The notes beneath the pieces were generated by a model. The model ran no database searches. It worked only from the letters and a program-made list of their open reading frames with translations, and was not told the DNA's origin. This document shows positions 41,903 through 49,435 of a stretch of DNA of 64,000 nucleotides, piece after piece; position 1 is the first letter of the stretch, and every line of letters starts with the position of its first letter. Both the position numbers and the translations under genes were made by a program. Source of the DNA: a virus; the IMG/VR virus record IMGVR_UViG_3300031857_000069, positions 1-64,000 of that record; one strand, given 5' to 3'.

Positions 41903-42697
41903 ATGCAACCACGTATCTACACATACAAAATTACCTTTGAAGAAGTTCCTTACTACTATTATGGAAGTAAGAAAGAAAAAGTATTTGATGAGGAATACTG
42001 GGGTTCTCCAATAACAAATAAGTGGTGTTGGGAACTTTATACTCCAAAGAAACAAATATTAGAAGTATTTGATTATACTGATGAAGGTTATGAAGAATGT
42101 AGAAAACTTGAAGATAGATTGATAAAACCAGTTCTTAATGATTCTTATTGCCTTAATGAAAGATGTGGAGGTTCTTATTCTATATCAATAAAAAGGCAGA
42201 ATGGAATAAGTGTTAGAGATAGTAAAAAGGGTATTCATTCATTTAGTGAATACCAAAGAATAGAAAATGCAAAAAATGCAAGAAAATATTTAAAACAAGA
42301 ATCTCTTTCAAAAGGTGGTAAAGAGGCATCAAAAATAAACAAAATTAATAAAGTGGGAATATATGGATTGGCAGAAGAAAGAAAAATGGAAATATGTAGT
42401 AATGGTGGAAAAATAGCAGGTAAAAAATTGTATGAAGAAGGTAAAGGTTTATTTGGAATGAATGATGAAGATATGAAAAAAGCAAGAATAGCAGGAGGTA
42501 AAAAACAAGGAAATACTTGTAAAGAATTTAAGATAGGTATATGTGGATTGACAAAAGAACAAAGAAGTGAAAATGCTAAAAAACAAAACAAAATCAAATG
42601 GAGATGTCTCATTACAGGGCATATTTCAACTTATAATGCCCTCTCAAGATTTCAAAATAATAGAGGGATTGACAAAAGCATGAGAGAAATGGTATGA
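41903..42697 (+). CDS. GIY-YIG-type homing endonuclease with NUMOD3 repeats
   Basis: 264 aa. The N-terminus (IYTYKITFEEVPYYYYGSKK...WGSP) fits the GIY-YIG fold with Y-x-Y and YYG. The C-terminal half has repeats around LSKGGKEASKINK, GKIAGKKLYEEG and ARIAGGKKQGN with GIYGL/GICGL motifs, typical of NUMOD3 DNA-binding modules. It is free-standing and likely mobile. The catalytic Arg/Glu are not certain by eye. Confidence 0.75.
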   Translation: MQPRIYTYKITFEEVPYYYYGSKKEKVFDEEYWGSPITNKWCWELYTPKKQILEVFDYTDEGYEECRKLEDRLIKPVLNDSYCLNERCGGSYSISIKRQNGISVRDSKKGIHSFSEYQRIENAKNARKYLKQESLSKGGKEASKINKINKVGIYGLAEERKMEICSNGGKIAGKKLYEEGKGLFGMNDEDMKKARIAGGKKQGNTCKEFKIGICGLTKEQRSENAKKQNKIKWRCLITGHISTYNALSRFQNNRGIDKSMREMV

Positions 42698-42721
42698 TGA
42701 AATTAAGTTGAAATATTTAAA

Positions 42722-42949
42722 ATGCTGACAAATCAAGTTGAAGAAAACTTAAAAGAAGCAGAGGGGTGCCTAAGAAATGCTCTACATTGGGCAGCAAAAA
42801 ATGAACGTCCTATGGTATGTTCTGTGATTGCTGATATGATTAGTCGTATTGAAACACTACAAACGACTGATTCTCTTCTTGATAAACTTGAAAACCGTAA
42901 ACCAGGAGACTCTGGTTTCTTTGGAACTATTTTTGGGAAAGATGACTGA
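42722..42949 (+). CDS. Small helical unknown protein
   Basis: 75 aa. EENLKEAEGCLRNALHWAAK and a Gly-rich end (GFFGTIFGKDD). Overlaps the next gene by 8 nt. Confidence 0.62.
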   Translation: MLTNQVEENLKEAEGCLRNALHWAAKNERPMVCSVIADMISRIETLQTTDSLLDKLENRKPGDSGFFGTIFGKDD

Positions 42950-43298
42950 ACCTAACGAACTCGGCAAGGCACTAAAAGAATGGTGGGACTCTGATGCCTG
43001 TAAACAAATGCAAAAGGCAAATGAAGAAGCAAAGCAACGTGCAGTAGGAAAGTATTTTATGCTTTCTGAAGAAGATAAACTTGATATGGTTCAGGCAATC
43101 TGCTATATTATGTGTAAAGCAGAAAGTGAGGGAACCAGTCACAGAGGATTGATGGATGATCTTGGAATTTATCCTTCTGGGTTTTGGATAGATCATTTGA
43201 TGGATGTTCATAATGCTCTATGGTCTTATTATCACGACAAGAAAAGGGAACAAGAACTTAAAGATGATCTTGATGCCCTTGATGAGTTTATTAAGTAG
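42942..43298 (+). CDS. Unknown protein
   Basis: 118 aa from ATG 42942. Helical and charged throughout (ANEEAKQRAVGKYFMLSEED). Not recognised. Confidence 0.62.
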   Translation: MTEPNELGKALKEWWDSDACKQMQKANEEAKQRAVGKYFMLSEEDKLDMVQAICYIMCKAESEGTSHRGLMDDLGIYPSGFWIDHLMDVHNALWSYYHDKKREQELKDDLDALDEFIK

Positions 43299-43382
43299 TG
43301 TAACAGGATCCCAAAGAAAACATTAAGTTACTAGATACTAATGTATTGAAATGCTAATATTGGGACACAACGCAAAACACCT

Positions 43383-43559
43383 ATGACTCTAGCAAAAACT
43401 GGTCCTAAAAATCTTACTCAAGAGGAATGGGATGAACTTGTGGCACTCAAAGATGCTATAACTTATCGTCCCCAGTCAGTTTCTGCTGAAAAGATGGAAA
43501 AATTCACTGAACTTATGGTTCGATCACTGGAAGGTAAAGGTGATTGTACACCACGATAA
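43383..43559 (+). CDS. Small unknown protein
   Basis: 58 aa. KTGPKNLTQEEWDELVALKD, helical and acidic. Lies directly before the CP12 gene. Confidence 0.6.
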   Translation: MTLAKTGPKNLTQEEWDELVALKDAITYRPQSVSAEKMEKFTELMVRSLEGKGDCTPR

Positions 43560-43567
43560 AATAAATA
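43560..43567 (+). promoter_or_regulatory. Candidate late-like site AATAAATA before CP12
   Basis: AATAAATA lies 21 nt before the CP12 start. One mismatch to TATAAATA. It may instead be chance in AT-rich DNA. Confidence 0.3.
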
Positions 43568-43588
43568 TTATCAACCCGATACAAAACC

Positions 43589-43801
43589 ATGAATAACATC
43601 GACCAACACATCCAGAAGGATGAAGAACTTTTGAGTGATCCTACAATTTCTCCTCAGTCTAGGAGACATACTGAAGAAGAATTAGAAGCACTAAAAGCAT
43701 ATAAGAATCATCATCCAGAAGATTCTCACGATCCTACACCACTTGAGCTTTATTGTGATGCAAACCCTAATGCACTTGAGTGTAGAGTTTACGACGATTG
43801 A
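43589..43801 (+). CDS. cp12: CP12-like Calvin cycle inhibitor
   Basis: 70 aa. The C-terminus LELYCDANPNALECRVYDD is the CP12 signature, with Cys56 and Cys65 as the redox pair that binds GAPDH. The usual N-terminal Cys pair is absent. CP12 locks GAPDH and phosphoribulokinase together and slows carbon fixation. Cyanophage CP12 is thought to push host carbon into the pentose phosphate pathway to make NADPH and nucleotides. The middle (EEELEALKAYKNHHPEDSHD) is acidic. Confidence 0.85.
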   Translation: MNNIDQHIQKDEELLSDPTISPQSRRHTEEELEALKAYKNHHPEDSHDPTPLELYCDANPNALECRVYDD

Positions 43802-43817
43802 GGACGGTTCTAAAACT

Positions 43818-43859
43818 GGCACACAGGGGGTTCTCAGGGCACTGGGGACCCCTTATAAT
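43818..43859 (+). promoter_or_regulatory. Box-type promoter (GGCACA + TATAAT)
   Basis: AACTGGCACAC with GGCACA at 43818 and TATAAT at 43854-43859, 36 nt apart. GGGTAATC follows, as at 16303. It drives the membrane protein genes at 43882. Confidence 0.7.
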
Positions 43860-43881
43860 ATGTGGGTAATCAAAAATTACA

Positions 43882-44064
43882 ATGAAAATCTTTGGTCTTG
43901 CCTTTGTTGTTCTTGTCCTTGCCACTGCTGGACTTCTCTTTGAGGCGTGGTTGCTTGGTTTGATTCTGTCTTGGTTTAGTGTATCCTTGACCTTCTGGCA
44001 GAACTTTGCTATCATCTTCCTTGCTAACGCTATTTTCAAATCTACTGGAGTTTCCTCAAAATGA
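43882..44064 (+). CDS. Small membrane protein
   Basis: 60 aa. Two membrane segments, about 3-22 and 24-48 (FGLAFVVLVLATAGLLFEAW; LGLILSWFSVSLTFWQNFAI). Coupled by ATGA to the prohibitin-like gene, so they may act together in the membrane. Confidence 0.65.
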   Translation: MKIFGLAFVVLVLATAGLLFEAWLLGLILSWFSVSLTFWQNFAIIFLANAIFKSTGVSSK

Positions 44065-44465
44065 AAGAAGATAACACTATGCGGAACGCCACAATTATTG
44101 GTGCTTCCTTTATTCTCTCTCTGTTTATTATCAATGCTGTGGTTGGTCCTCTCTACAATGTGTGGGCACAATCTCTGCAAGGTAAAGCAGAACTTCAGAA
44201 AGCAGAATATACTCGTCAGGTAGCAGTTCTGGAAGCACAAGCAAAGAAAGATTCGGCACAACAACTTGCTGATGCTGAGGTGATTCGTGCTCAAGGTGTT
44301 GCAAAAGCAAACCAAATCATTGGTAACAGTTTGAAAGATAATCGTGAATATCTTCAGTATCTTTACATTACTGGACTGGAAGAAGGTAGCAACAAAGGCA
44401 ATGTGACCATTTATGTTCCAACAGAAGGTGGTATGCCTGTGCCCACTCTTCAAATGAATAAGTGA
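44061..44465 (+). CDS. Prohibitin/SPFH-like short membrane protein
   Basis: 134 aa. One membrane segment at about 10-30 followed by a coiled coil (LQGKAELQKAEYTRQVAVLE, AEVIRAQGVAKANQIIGNSL) that matches the C-terminal helical part of prohibitin/HflC-type proteins. The SPFH core is missing. Cyanophages are known to carry such proteins; role unknown. Confidence 0.62.
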   Translation: MKEDNTMRNATIIGASFILSLFIINAVVGPLYNVWAQSLQGKAELQKAEYTRQVAVLEAQAKKDSAQQLADAEVIRAQGVAKANQIIGNSLKDNREYLQYLYITGLEEGSNKGNVTIYVPTEGGMPVPTLQMNK

Positions 44466-44478
44466 CACTCTAACAACT

Positions 44479-44519
44479 GGCACACGGGGCATCCCAGACC
44501 CCTCTGGGTGCCCTATAAT
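44479..44519 (+). promoter_or_regulatory. Box-type promoter (GGCACA + TATAAT)
   Basis: AACTGGCACAC with GGCACA at 44479 and TATAAT at 44514-44519, 35 nt apart. It drives the gene at 44541. Confidence 0.7.
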
Positions 44520-44540
44520 AAGCACATACGCAACGAACCG

Positions 44541-44999
44541 ATGACGACCACCTTCGCTGATTACTCCGCCCAAGCAGAGGCACGGAAGAACATCGCAGAG
44601 GCAGTTCTGGGTCACACCTATGCTCTCTGTGAGGCACTGCGTCAGAACTTTATTGATTACAGCATCAAGTCTCATGAGCAGTCTGTTTTGACTTTTTCTC
44701 TTGCTGGTGCTGTTACCTCTGTTGAGTATCACAAAGCATGTATCACTGACCTGAAGAACGGCAATTGTGGTTATGAGTTCTACCCTGAAACGGGTCGCAA
44801 GTATCACAAAATCATTATGGTTGCAAATGGGAGCAGGAGTGTTCACTGCTTCATTGACAAGAAGACTGGTGAAGTTTACAAAAGTTCCAGTTGGAAAGCG
44901 CCCGCCAAAGGTGTTCGCTATGATCTGCGTTTGATCAGTGATCGTGAATGGTTGCTTGAGAATGCAGATTGGTGTGGTTCTTATCTCTATGCTCGTTGA
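44541..44999 (+). CDS. Conserved phage protein, unknown
   Basis: 152 aa from ATG 44541. An in-frame start at 44508 lies before the predicted transcript start. Motifs SVHCFIDKKTGEVYKSSSWK and PAKGVRYDLRL are shared by a widespread phage family of unknown role. Confidence 0.7.
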   Translation: MTTTFADYSAQAEARKNIAEAVLGHTYALCEALRQNFIDYSIKSHEQSVLTFSLAGAVTSVEYHKACITDLKNGNCGYEFYPETGRKYHKIIMVANGSRSVHCFIDKKTGEVYKSSSWKAPAKGVRYDLRLISDREWLLENADWCGSYLYAR

Positions 45000-45063
45000 G
45001 TATGACTGCTAAAGAAAAACTTCTGTTTGTTTCAAGTTTCATTTGGTTTTTGCATTGGGGGCA

Positions 45064-45540
45064 ATGTCTTACTTCATTCATTGTGGATACGGTTATCGCA
45101 AACGGGTCTGTGAGGATGTTACCGCTTGGTTTCTGAATAAATTCTTTCCACGCCATAAGATTGTCATTGATATTATTCATCGTGGTTTGAAACGTGAAGG
45201 TGTCAATGGATATTGTGATATAATAGATAAGCAGTATCGTCCTCGTGAATTTCAAATTGAACTTGATACTTACATGAATGAGGAATTGTATATAAAAACT
45301 CTTTTGCATGAACTGACGCATATGCGGCAGTGGGTAGATGGTTCGTTGCGGGTTCGTTATGGAAAATTGTGTTATTCTAAAGAACCCGTAGAGAAGTATG
45401 AGTATTGGCATCAACCACACGAAATTGAGGCACGGGAACAAGAAGAAACCCTATATCTTGAGTATTTGTTTGACGAACTGAATGTACCAGTTCCAGAAGT
45501 GGTACAGTTTTTTCCTAACCGCTTGACTCAGGCAGTATAA
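45064..45540 (+). CDS. SprT-like zinc metalloprotease
   Basis: 158 aa from ATG 45064 (GGGGG just upstream); a TTG at 45043 is in frame. The HExxH motif (KTLLHELTHMRQWVDGS) and a later HEIEAREQEE helix with Glu fit the SprT/Spartan protease fold. The N-terminal part is basic. Substrate unknown. Confidence 0.75.
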   Translation: MSYFIHCGYGYRKRVCEDVTAWFLNKFFPRHKIVIDIIHRGLKREGVNGYCDIIDKQYRPREFQIELDTYMNEELYIKTLLHELTHMRQWVDGSLRVRYGKLCYSKEPVEKYEYWHQPHEIEAREQEETLYLEYLFDELNVPVPEVVQFFPNRLTQAV

Positions 45541-45576
45541 TATGAAGGTCATTATCCGACACAAGCAGACTCACAA

Positions 45577-45942
45577 ATGATGAAATCTATTTTTCTTTCC
45601 TTTTTTCTTCTTGCGTCTCCTGTATTCGCACAACAGCAGCAAACTTCAACGTATCGTCCGTTTCGCTATGAAACTCCCTGTGGAATTGAGTCTGGTACTG
45701 AGTTCTTTGAGGATACTTGTGTTGTGATTGAAACTCGGGAAAAGAGCGGTGCGCTTCGCACTCGCAATATTTTCTCTAATAAGTTTGCTCTGACGATCAA
45801 GGGGCGATTTGATAAAGAAAAAGGATATATGACTTGGGATAGTCACAACAAATATGAATACAAGTGGGATTACAAACCTGGTGGAACTGGTTGGACTTAT
45901 GTAATGCCTGGAGTTCTTCTTGAAAATGTATCTTGGGACTGA
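45577..45942 (+). CDS. Secreted or periplasmic unknown protein
   Basis: 121 aa with a clear signal peptide (MKSIFLSFFLLASPVFAQ, cut after FA-Q). The mature part is beta-rich with Cys at about 35 and 49 that could form a disulfide. Phage-exported proteins may act on the cell envelope or on other phages. Start 45577 or 45580. Confidence 0.7.
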   Translation: MMKSIFLSFFLLASPVFAQQQQTSTYRPFRYETPCGIESGTEFFEDTCVVIETREKSGALRTRNIFSNKFALTIKGRFDKEKGYMTWDSHNKYEYKWDYKPGGTGWTYVMPGVLLENVSWD

Positions 45943-46091
45943 TGAAACAATCAATCAAAGAGTTTTTTACCGAACGTGAGTGGGAGATCATTCTGGACGC
46001 TGTTGAGCAAGAAGGAATGTTAGAAGAAGAAGATTATGCTGATGAATGTAGTATTATTATTGACAAAATTAATTCAATGATGGAGAATTAA
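45942..46091 (+). CDS. Small acidic helical protein
   Basis: 49 aa. The start shares a base with the previous stop. KEFFTEREWEIILDAVEQEG. Not recognised. Confidence 0.55.
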   Translation: MKQSIKEFFTEREWEIILDAVEQEGMLEEEDYADECSIIIDKINSMMEN

Positions 46092-46295
46092 ATGACTGAA
46101 ACTATTGTAAATCTGAATGTGCATGAAATCGGTGTAATTCTATCTGCACTACAGACTCTAACTTTGCGTGAGGAACATCAGATTGCACGGGAATACGGAA
46201 GTGTTCCAGCACTGTATAACAAACTCTATTCAGTTTTTGAACAAATGGACAGTTCGCAAACTGGTCTACGCAACGATGTGGTGCCCTCTTTCTGA
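46092..46295 (+). CDS. Small helical unknown protein
   Basis: 67 aa. VNLNVHEIGVILSALQTLTL and LYNKLYSVFEQMD. Starts right after the previous stop. Its 3' end contains the box of the next promoter. Confidence 0.6.
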   Translation: MTETIVNLNVHEIGVILSALQTLTLREEHQIAREYGSVPALYNKLYSVFEQMDSSQTGLRNDVVPSF

Positions 46296-46303
46296 CCTAT
46301 AAT
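46263..46303 (+). promoter_or_regulatory. Box-type promoter (GGTCTA variant + TATAAT)
   Basis: AAACTGGTCTAC in the position of AACTGGCACAC, with TATAAT at 46298-46303, 35 nt on. GAGGTAATC follows. It drives the gene at 46329. Confidence 0.55.
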
Positions 46304-46328
46304 ACAGAGGTAATCGAGAGAGACTCTG

Positions 46329-46577
46329 ATGCAACTGTCTACCTTCTCCAAGATTGACGGTGAACCCTCCATGACTGTGGATTACTTTCCTGTCAAAGAT
46401 AGCACTCGTCACATGTTCAAAGTGCTCAAGTTTCGTGGTGTTGATGCTATGTCTTACAAGTGTATCACGATGCGTGACTTTCAACGTGAGATGGATGAAC
46501 GCATTGGATTGGGTTGGGAAGTGACTGGGTTCAACACTGAAGTTAAAAATGTCAATCCTATGAACGGTGCCTGCTGA
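46329..46577 (+). CDS. Small unknown protein
   Basis: 82 aa. STFSKIDGEPSMTVDYFPVK and MDERIGLGWEVTGFNTE. Not recognised. Confidence 0.6.
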   Translation: MQLSTFSKIDGEPSMTVDYFPVKDSTRHMFKVLKFRGVDAMSYKCITMRDFQREMDERIGLGWEVTGFNTEVKNVNPMNGAC

Positions 46578-46759
46578 TGAACGAAAAAGATATTCAGCAA
46601 TTTATGTCTGCTTTTGAAGATTTCATGAAACATTCTGAAACCGAAATTGATTCACATCAGAAATGGCAAGAAGCAGAAAAGTATACTGAATTGTTTTATG
46701 AACAAAAAGCAAGCGAGTTAGAAGTAACTGTTGATTATTATATGGCAGAATTTATATGA
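46577..46759 (+). CDS. Small acidic helical protein
   Basis: 60 aa. The start shares a base with the previous stop. Helical (IQQFMSAFEDFMKHSETEID). Not recognised. Confidence 0.58.
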   Translation: MNEKDIQQFMSAFEDFMKHSETEIDSHQKWQEAEKYTELFYEQKASELEVTVDYYMAEFI

Positions 46760-46926
46760 ATCAACAAACAAAACTCATTCTCGCATTAATGCAAATTGAT
46801 AATCTGACATCATTGATAAAGGATAATGAGTATCAACAATTTCTATATTCTCATCTAATGTCAATTCAAATTGAACTTCAACGTCAGTTGACAAATTTGA
46901 ATCATTCCTCTAAAATAAAAAAGTAA
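46756..46926 (+). CDS. Small helical unknown protein
   Basis: 56 aa, ATGA-coupled. TKLILALMQIDNLTSLIKDN and basic end. Not recognised. Confidence 0.5.
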   Translation: MNQQTKLILALMQIDNLTSLIKDNEYQQFLYSHLMSIQIELQRQLTNLNHSSKIKK

Positions 46927-46939
46927 TTTACAAAAACCG

Positions 46940-47170
46940 ATGAAGTATCTTTACATTATTGATTACTGGGTGCCATTTCCTTCTAGTGAATATGGTGGTC
47001 TAATCAATTTAATTGCAAGTAACGACACTGAAGCATTTGAGATTCTCTCAAAAGAACAATCATTTGATGATCGTTACACAGATCGTATTATGGAACGTGT
47101 TGTCAATTCTCAGAAGTTTGCACTTGTTGATGAGTATGAATCGGGTATTCTGGAGGCATTTACCACATGA
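46940..47170 (+). CDS. Conserved cyanophage small protein
   Basis: 76 aa. YLYIIDYWVPFPSSEYGGLI and FEILSKEQSFDDRYTDRIME. I recall it from other cyanophages; no function. Confidence 0.65.
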   Translation: MKYLYIIDYWVPFPSSEYGGLINLIASNDTEAFEILSKEQSFDDRYTDRIMERVVNSQKFALVDEYESGILEAFTT

Positions 47171-47328
47171 CAAAACTCTATCGTATTGAAGAATTGTATA
47201 CCACTGGATGGACCTTGATTGATGATGAGGCACAAAAACTAACAAAAGAACAGTGTGATCTTATGTTGAATAATTATCTTTCTTTGGGACATAACCCCAA
47301 TAATCTTCGTGCTGTTATTGACAACTGA
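47167..47328 (+). CDS. Small unknown protein
   Basis: 53 aa, ATGA-coupled. YRIEELYTTGWTLIDDEAQK and LTKEQCDLMLNNYL, a strand-helix layout recurrent in cyanophages. Confidence 0.62.
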   Translation: MTKLYRIEELYTTGWTLIDDEAQKLTKEQCDLMLNNYLSLGHNPNNLRAVIDN

Positions 47329-47627
47329 TGTTTCTGAGTCTTTTTGGTTTTCTGTTTGCTGCATTATCATTTGTACAAGTGCCACAATGGGACAATGACT
47401 GGAAAAAATGTTCTGTATTCGTCCCTGACACTGCTTGCCATTGGTATGTGGTCAACCCTGATAATACTTTTGGCAAGGGATTTAGTTGGATTACTGCACC
47501 AACCTACGATGTTGAAGCAATCTACGACATTGGAAAGACTCATGATCTTACCATCGCAAAAAAATTCCAAACGACTGTTGAAATGATGAATGCTGAATCT
47601 GGATTAGAATATGGAGATGATTACTGA
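47328..47627 (+). CDS. Small exported or membrane protein
   Basis: 99 aa. N-terminal hydrophobic segment (FLSLFGFLFAALSFVQV) then a polar domain with CSVFVPDTACHWY, a possible disulfide. Not recognised. Confidence 0.62.
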   Translation: MFLSLFGFLFAALSFVQVPQWDNDWKKCSVFVPDTACHWYVVNPDNTFGKGFSWITAPTYDVEAIYDIGKTHDLTIAKKFQTTVEMMNAESGLEYGDDY

Positions 47628-47898
47628 TTTTCCACATAAAGCACCTAAAGGTTACTATTATGAGCAGACAGACTTTAAACAGAATGTTGTTGCAATTTGG
47701 ATTCATTATCAGCGTAGGTTTATTTACAATGGTGGTGATCCCGTTTGTTGTATCTGGGGATTCTACAACACCAAAACTAGAACCTATCATTCCCCCATCA
47801 ACTCCAAAAGTGTTGGACAATCGGTGGACATAAGAAATACAACACCTTATAGTGCAATGGTGCCAAAACTAACCGCATTGGAGTCATGTTTTGTATGA
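47617..47898 (+). CDS. Small conserved unknown protein
   Basis: 93 aa from ATG 47617. YNTKTRTYHSPINSKSVGQS and VDIRNTTPYSAM are conserved in cyanophage relatives as I remember them. Overlaps the previous gene by 11 nt. Confidence 0.62.
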   Translation: MITDFPHKAPKGYYYEQTDFKQNVVAIWIHYQRRFIYNGGDPVCCIWGFYNTKTRTYHSPINSKSVGQSVDIRNTTPYSAMVPKLTALESCFV

Positions 47899-48182
47899 AT
47901 TATATCCCTGAAGTCAATGATTATGTAACATGGACAAAAGGTGTTGAGGGATGGGTATACTTTAAGAGTGATGAATATATTACAATTGAAGCATCTGTTC
48001 AACCAAAGGATTTGCAAAATTACAATGCCTGTCGTCTTCATCGTAATGACAGATTGTTAGTTTTATGTTACCATAATCAATGGAATGAATTAAAGTATGT
48101 CACAACTAGAAAATCAGTATACGAAGAAGAGAAAAACGTTGTGGCGTTGGTGGGCAAAAGCATTGGGGGAGAAAGCGTCTAA
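47895..48182 (+). CDS. Small unknown beta-rich protein
   Basis: 95 aa from ATG 47895 (ATGA overlap). YIPEVNDYVTWTKGVEGWVY and ITIEASVQPKDLQNYNACRL look like a small beta barrel. Not recognised. Confidence 0.62.
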   Translation: MNYIPEVNDYVTWTKGVEGWVYFKSDEYITIEASVQPKDLQNYNACRLHRNDRLLVLCYHNQWNELKYVTTRKSVYEEEKNVVALVGKSIGGESV

Positions 48183-48387
48183 AAATGACAACGAATCAGA
48201 TTACATTGCTAGTATACGGACTGTTATATTCCTCACTTATCTTCTTACTAATATTTTCATTGTTGCAGGAGTCTTAAGACACTGGAACGACGGAGAAACC
48301 ATTCATTTACATTTTTATGAAGTACCAAGTGATTTACCTGAAAAACAAAAAGAACAAACAATCCAAACAAGTTGCAACATTCTATAA
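48097..48387 (+). CDS. Small membrane protein
   Basis: 96 aa. Basic N-terminus with TLWRWWAKALGEKASKN, one membrane segment (RTVIFLTYLLTNIFIVAGVL, about 42-61) and a polar tail. It overlaps the previous gene by 86 nt, an unusually long overlap in this window. Confidence 0.6.
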   Translation: MSQLENQYTKKRKTLWRWWAKALGEKASKNDNESDYIASIRTVIFLTYLLTNIFIVAGVLRHWNDGETIHLHFYEVPSDLPEKQKEQTIQTSCNIL

Positions 48388-48466
48388 AATTGAGGATGCA
48401 TCATTTTGGGAAAAACATGTCATTCAAGAAGGATTCACTAATGTTGAAATTGTTCCGATCTTCTGA
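48317..48466 (+). CDS. Small basic unknown protein
   Basis: 49 aa, overlapping the previous gene by 71 nt. YQVIYLKNKKNKQSKQVATF. Not recognised. Confidence 0.45.
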   Translation: MKYQVIYLKNKKNKQSKQVATFYKIEDASFWEKHVIQEGFTNVEIVPIF

Positions 48467-48467
48467 A

Positions 48468-48530
48468 ATGAAACTGTTCGCTACTGGTCTTATTTTTGGT
48501 GTCATTCTGGCATTTGTGTCAAATCGGTAG
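48468..48530 (+). CDS. Possible 20-aa membrane peptide
   Basis: A 20-residue frame starting 1 nt after the previous stop, almost entirely hydrophobic (LFATGLIFGVILAFVS). Too short to be sure. Confidence 0.3.
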   Translation: MKLFATGLIFGVILAFVSNR

Positions 48531-48544
48531 ACAGTTTAAACACT

Positions 48545-48585
48545 GGCACACTGCCAATCTAAAGCAGGATAATCTGCTGTATAAT
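48545..48585 (+). promoter_or_regulatory. Box-type promoter (GGCACA + TATAAT)
   Basis: CACTGGCACAC with GGCACA at 48545 and TATAAT at 48580-48585, 35 nt apart. It drives the gene at 48612. Confidence 0.68.
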
Positions 48586-48611
48586 ACATGTATTCCACAA
48601 GGAGGATTCTC

Positions 48612-48881
48612 TTGGACGTTCCAATGATTGAACTCAATGAAACCAACTATTGTGATCAAAAACCAGTCACAATGCAATTTTCATTTGAAGAGCATGATGT
48701 AATCAATAATATTCTAAATCATGCTCTTGATGCCTATGATTTTACTGGTTACAGTGAAATCTATGATTTGCCTGATGATTCTCCAGTCAAACAGAAGTAT
48801 AATATGATTCTGGAATTGCGAGAGCGGTCTCATGCTCTTTGGATGCATCGTTTTGATAATCCTCCTTACAACAATGACTAG
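48612..48881 (+). CDS. Small unknown protein with TTG start
   Basis: 89 aa. TTG 48612 is chosen because AAGGAGGA ends 6 nt upstream, the best ribosome-binding site in the region. ATG 48624 is in frame but too far. Product is acidic with HALDAYDFTGYSEIYDLPDD. Not recognised. Confidence 0.65.
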   Translation: MDVPMIELNETNYCDQKPVTMQFSFEEHDVINNILNHALDAYDFTGYSEIYDLPDDSPVKQKYNMILELRERSHALWMHRFDNPPYNND

Positions 48882-49050
48882 ATTTTTGTTGAACAATCTA
48901 ATCAAAGCATCAGGATCTTATCGGGTGGAAGAGAATCGAATCTATCGTAATCTTCCATTCGGACTTTCATATTGTTGCAGTGAGTGTGAGAGTACACTTG
49001 AAGCATGTAGAATTGCTTACCAACTCAACCAACTGAGAACAATCAAATGA
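48874..49050 (+). CDS. Small unknown protein
   Basis: 58 aa from ATG 48874. Includes LSYCCSECESTLEACRIAYQ, a Cys-rich helix. Not recognised. Confidence 0.55.
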   Translation: MTRFLLNNLIKASGSYRVEENRIYRNLPFGLSYCCSECESTLEACRIAYQLNQLRTIK

Positions 49051-49283
49051 CCCGCAATATAATTCTTCACAGAACAAAGATCATTGTCTATGTGGGCATT
49101 ACTCTTGTTTTACTTGCAATTGATTCGATTTGGAAGGGTATTCATTGGTTCTTTGTGTATCAAGTTTATGCCTTTGCAGGTCTGTTCTATGAACCTTATC
49201 AGAACGCAAGTTATTATGGTCGCAAGTATCTGAACCCCAAAACTTTGAAGTGGAATGGCAATGACCGACGCACAAAAGATTGA
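49047..49283 (+). CDS. Small membrane protein
   Basis: 78 aa, ATGA-coupled. Membrane segments at about 10-28 and 31-46 (VYVGITLVLLAIDSIW; WFFVYQVYAFAGLFY). Basic C-terminus. Not recognised. Confidence 0.6.
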   Translation: MTRNIILHRTKIIVYVGITLVLLAIDSIWKGIHWFFVYQVYAFAGLFYEPYQNASYYGRKYLNPKTLKWNGNDRRTKD

Positions 49284-49434
49284 TGCTCTGACTGAACTTC
49301 TCTCCAATGTGATTCACTCTCTGGAGATGACACAATACGAAATTGAAGATGTATCAGAGGCAGCAAATGTGATTCGTGATGCTGACAACTATCATCAACA
49401 AATGCTAGACATTCTTCACTCTGAGTGCAACTGA
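49255..49434 (+). CDS. Small acidic helical protein
   Basis: 59 aa from ATG 49255 (ATG 49261 also in frame). QKIDALTELLSNVIHSLEMT. Not recognised. Confidence 0.55.
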   Translation: MAMTDAQKIDALTELLSNVIHSLEMTQYEIEDVSEAANVIRDADNYHQQMLDILHSECN

Positions 49435-49435
49435 A

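Noticed and set aside
43767-44846. 359-aa open frame on the minus strand
   Set aside because: It lies fully opposite well-supported genes (membrane protein, prohibitin-like, 44541 gene) and promoters, and its text is Cys/His-rich without domain logic.
45002-45136. 44-aa hydrophobic frame before the SprT-like gene
   Set aside because: It overlaps the protease start by about 70 nt in another frame and has no strong ribosome-binding site. Not convincing enough to list.
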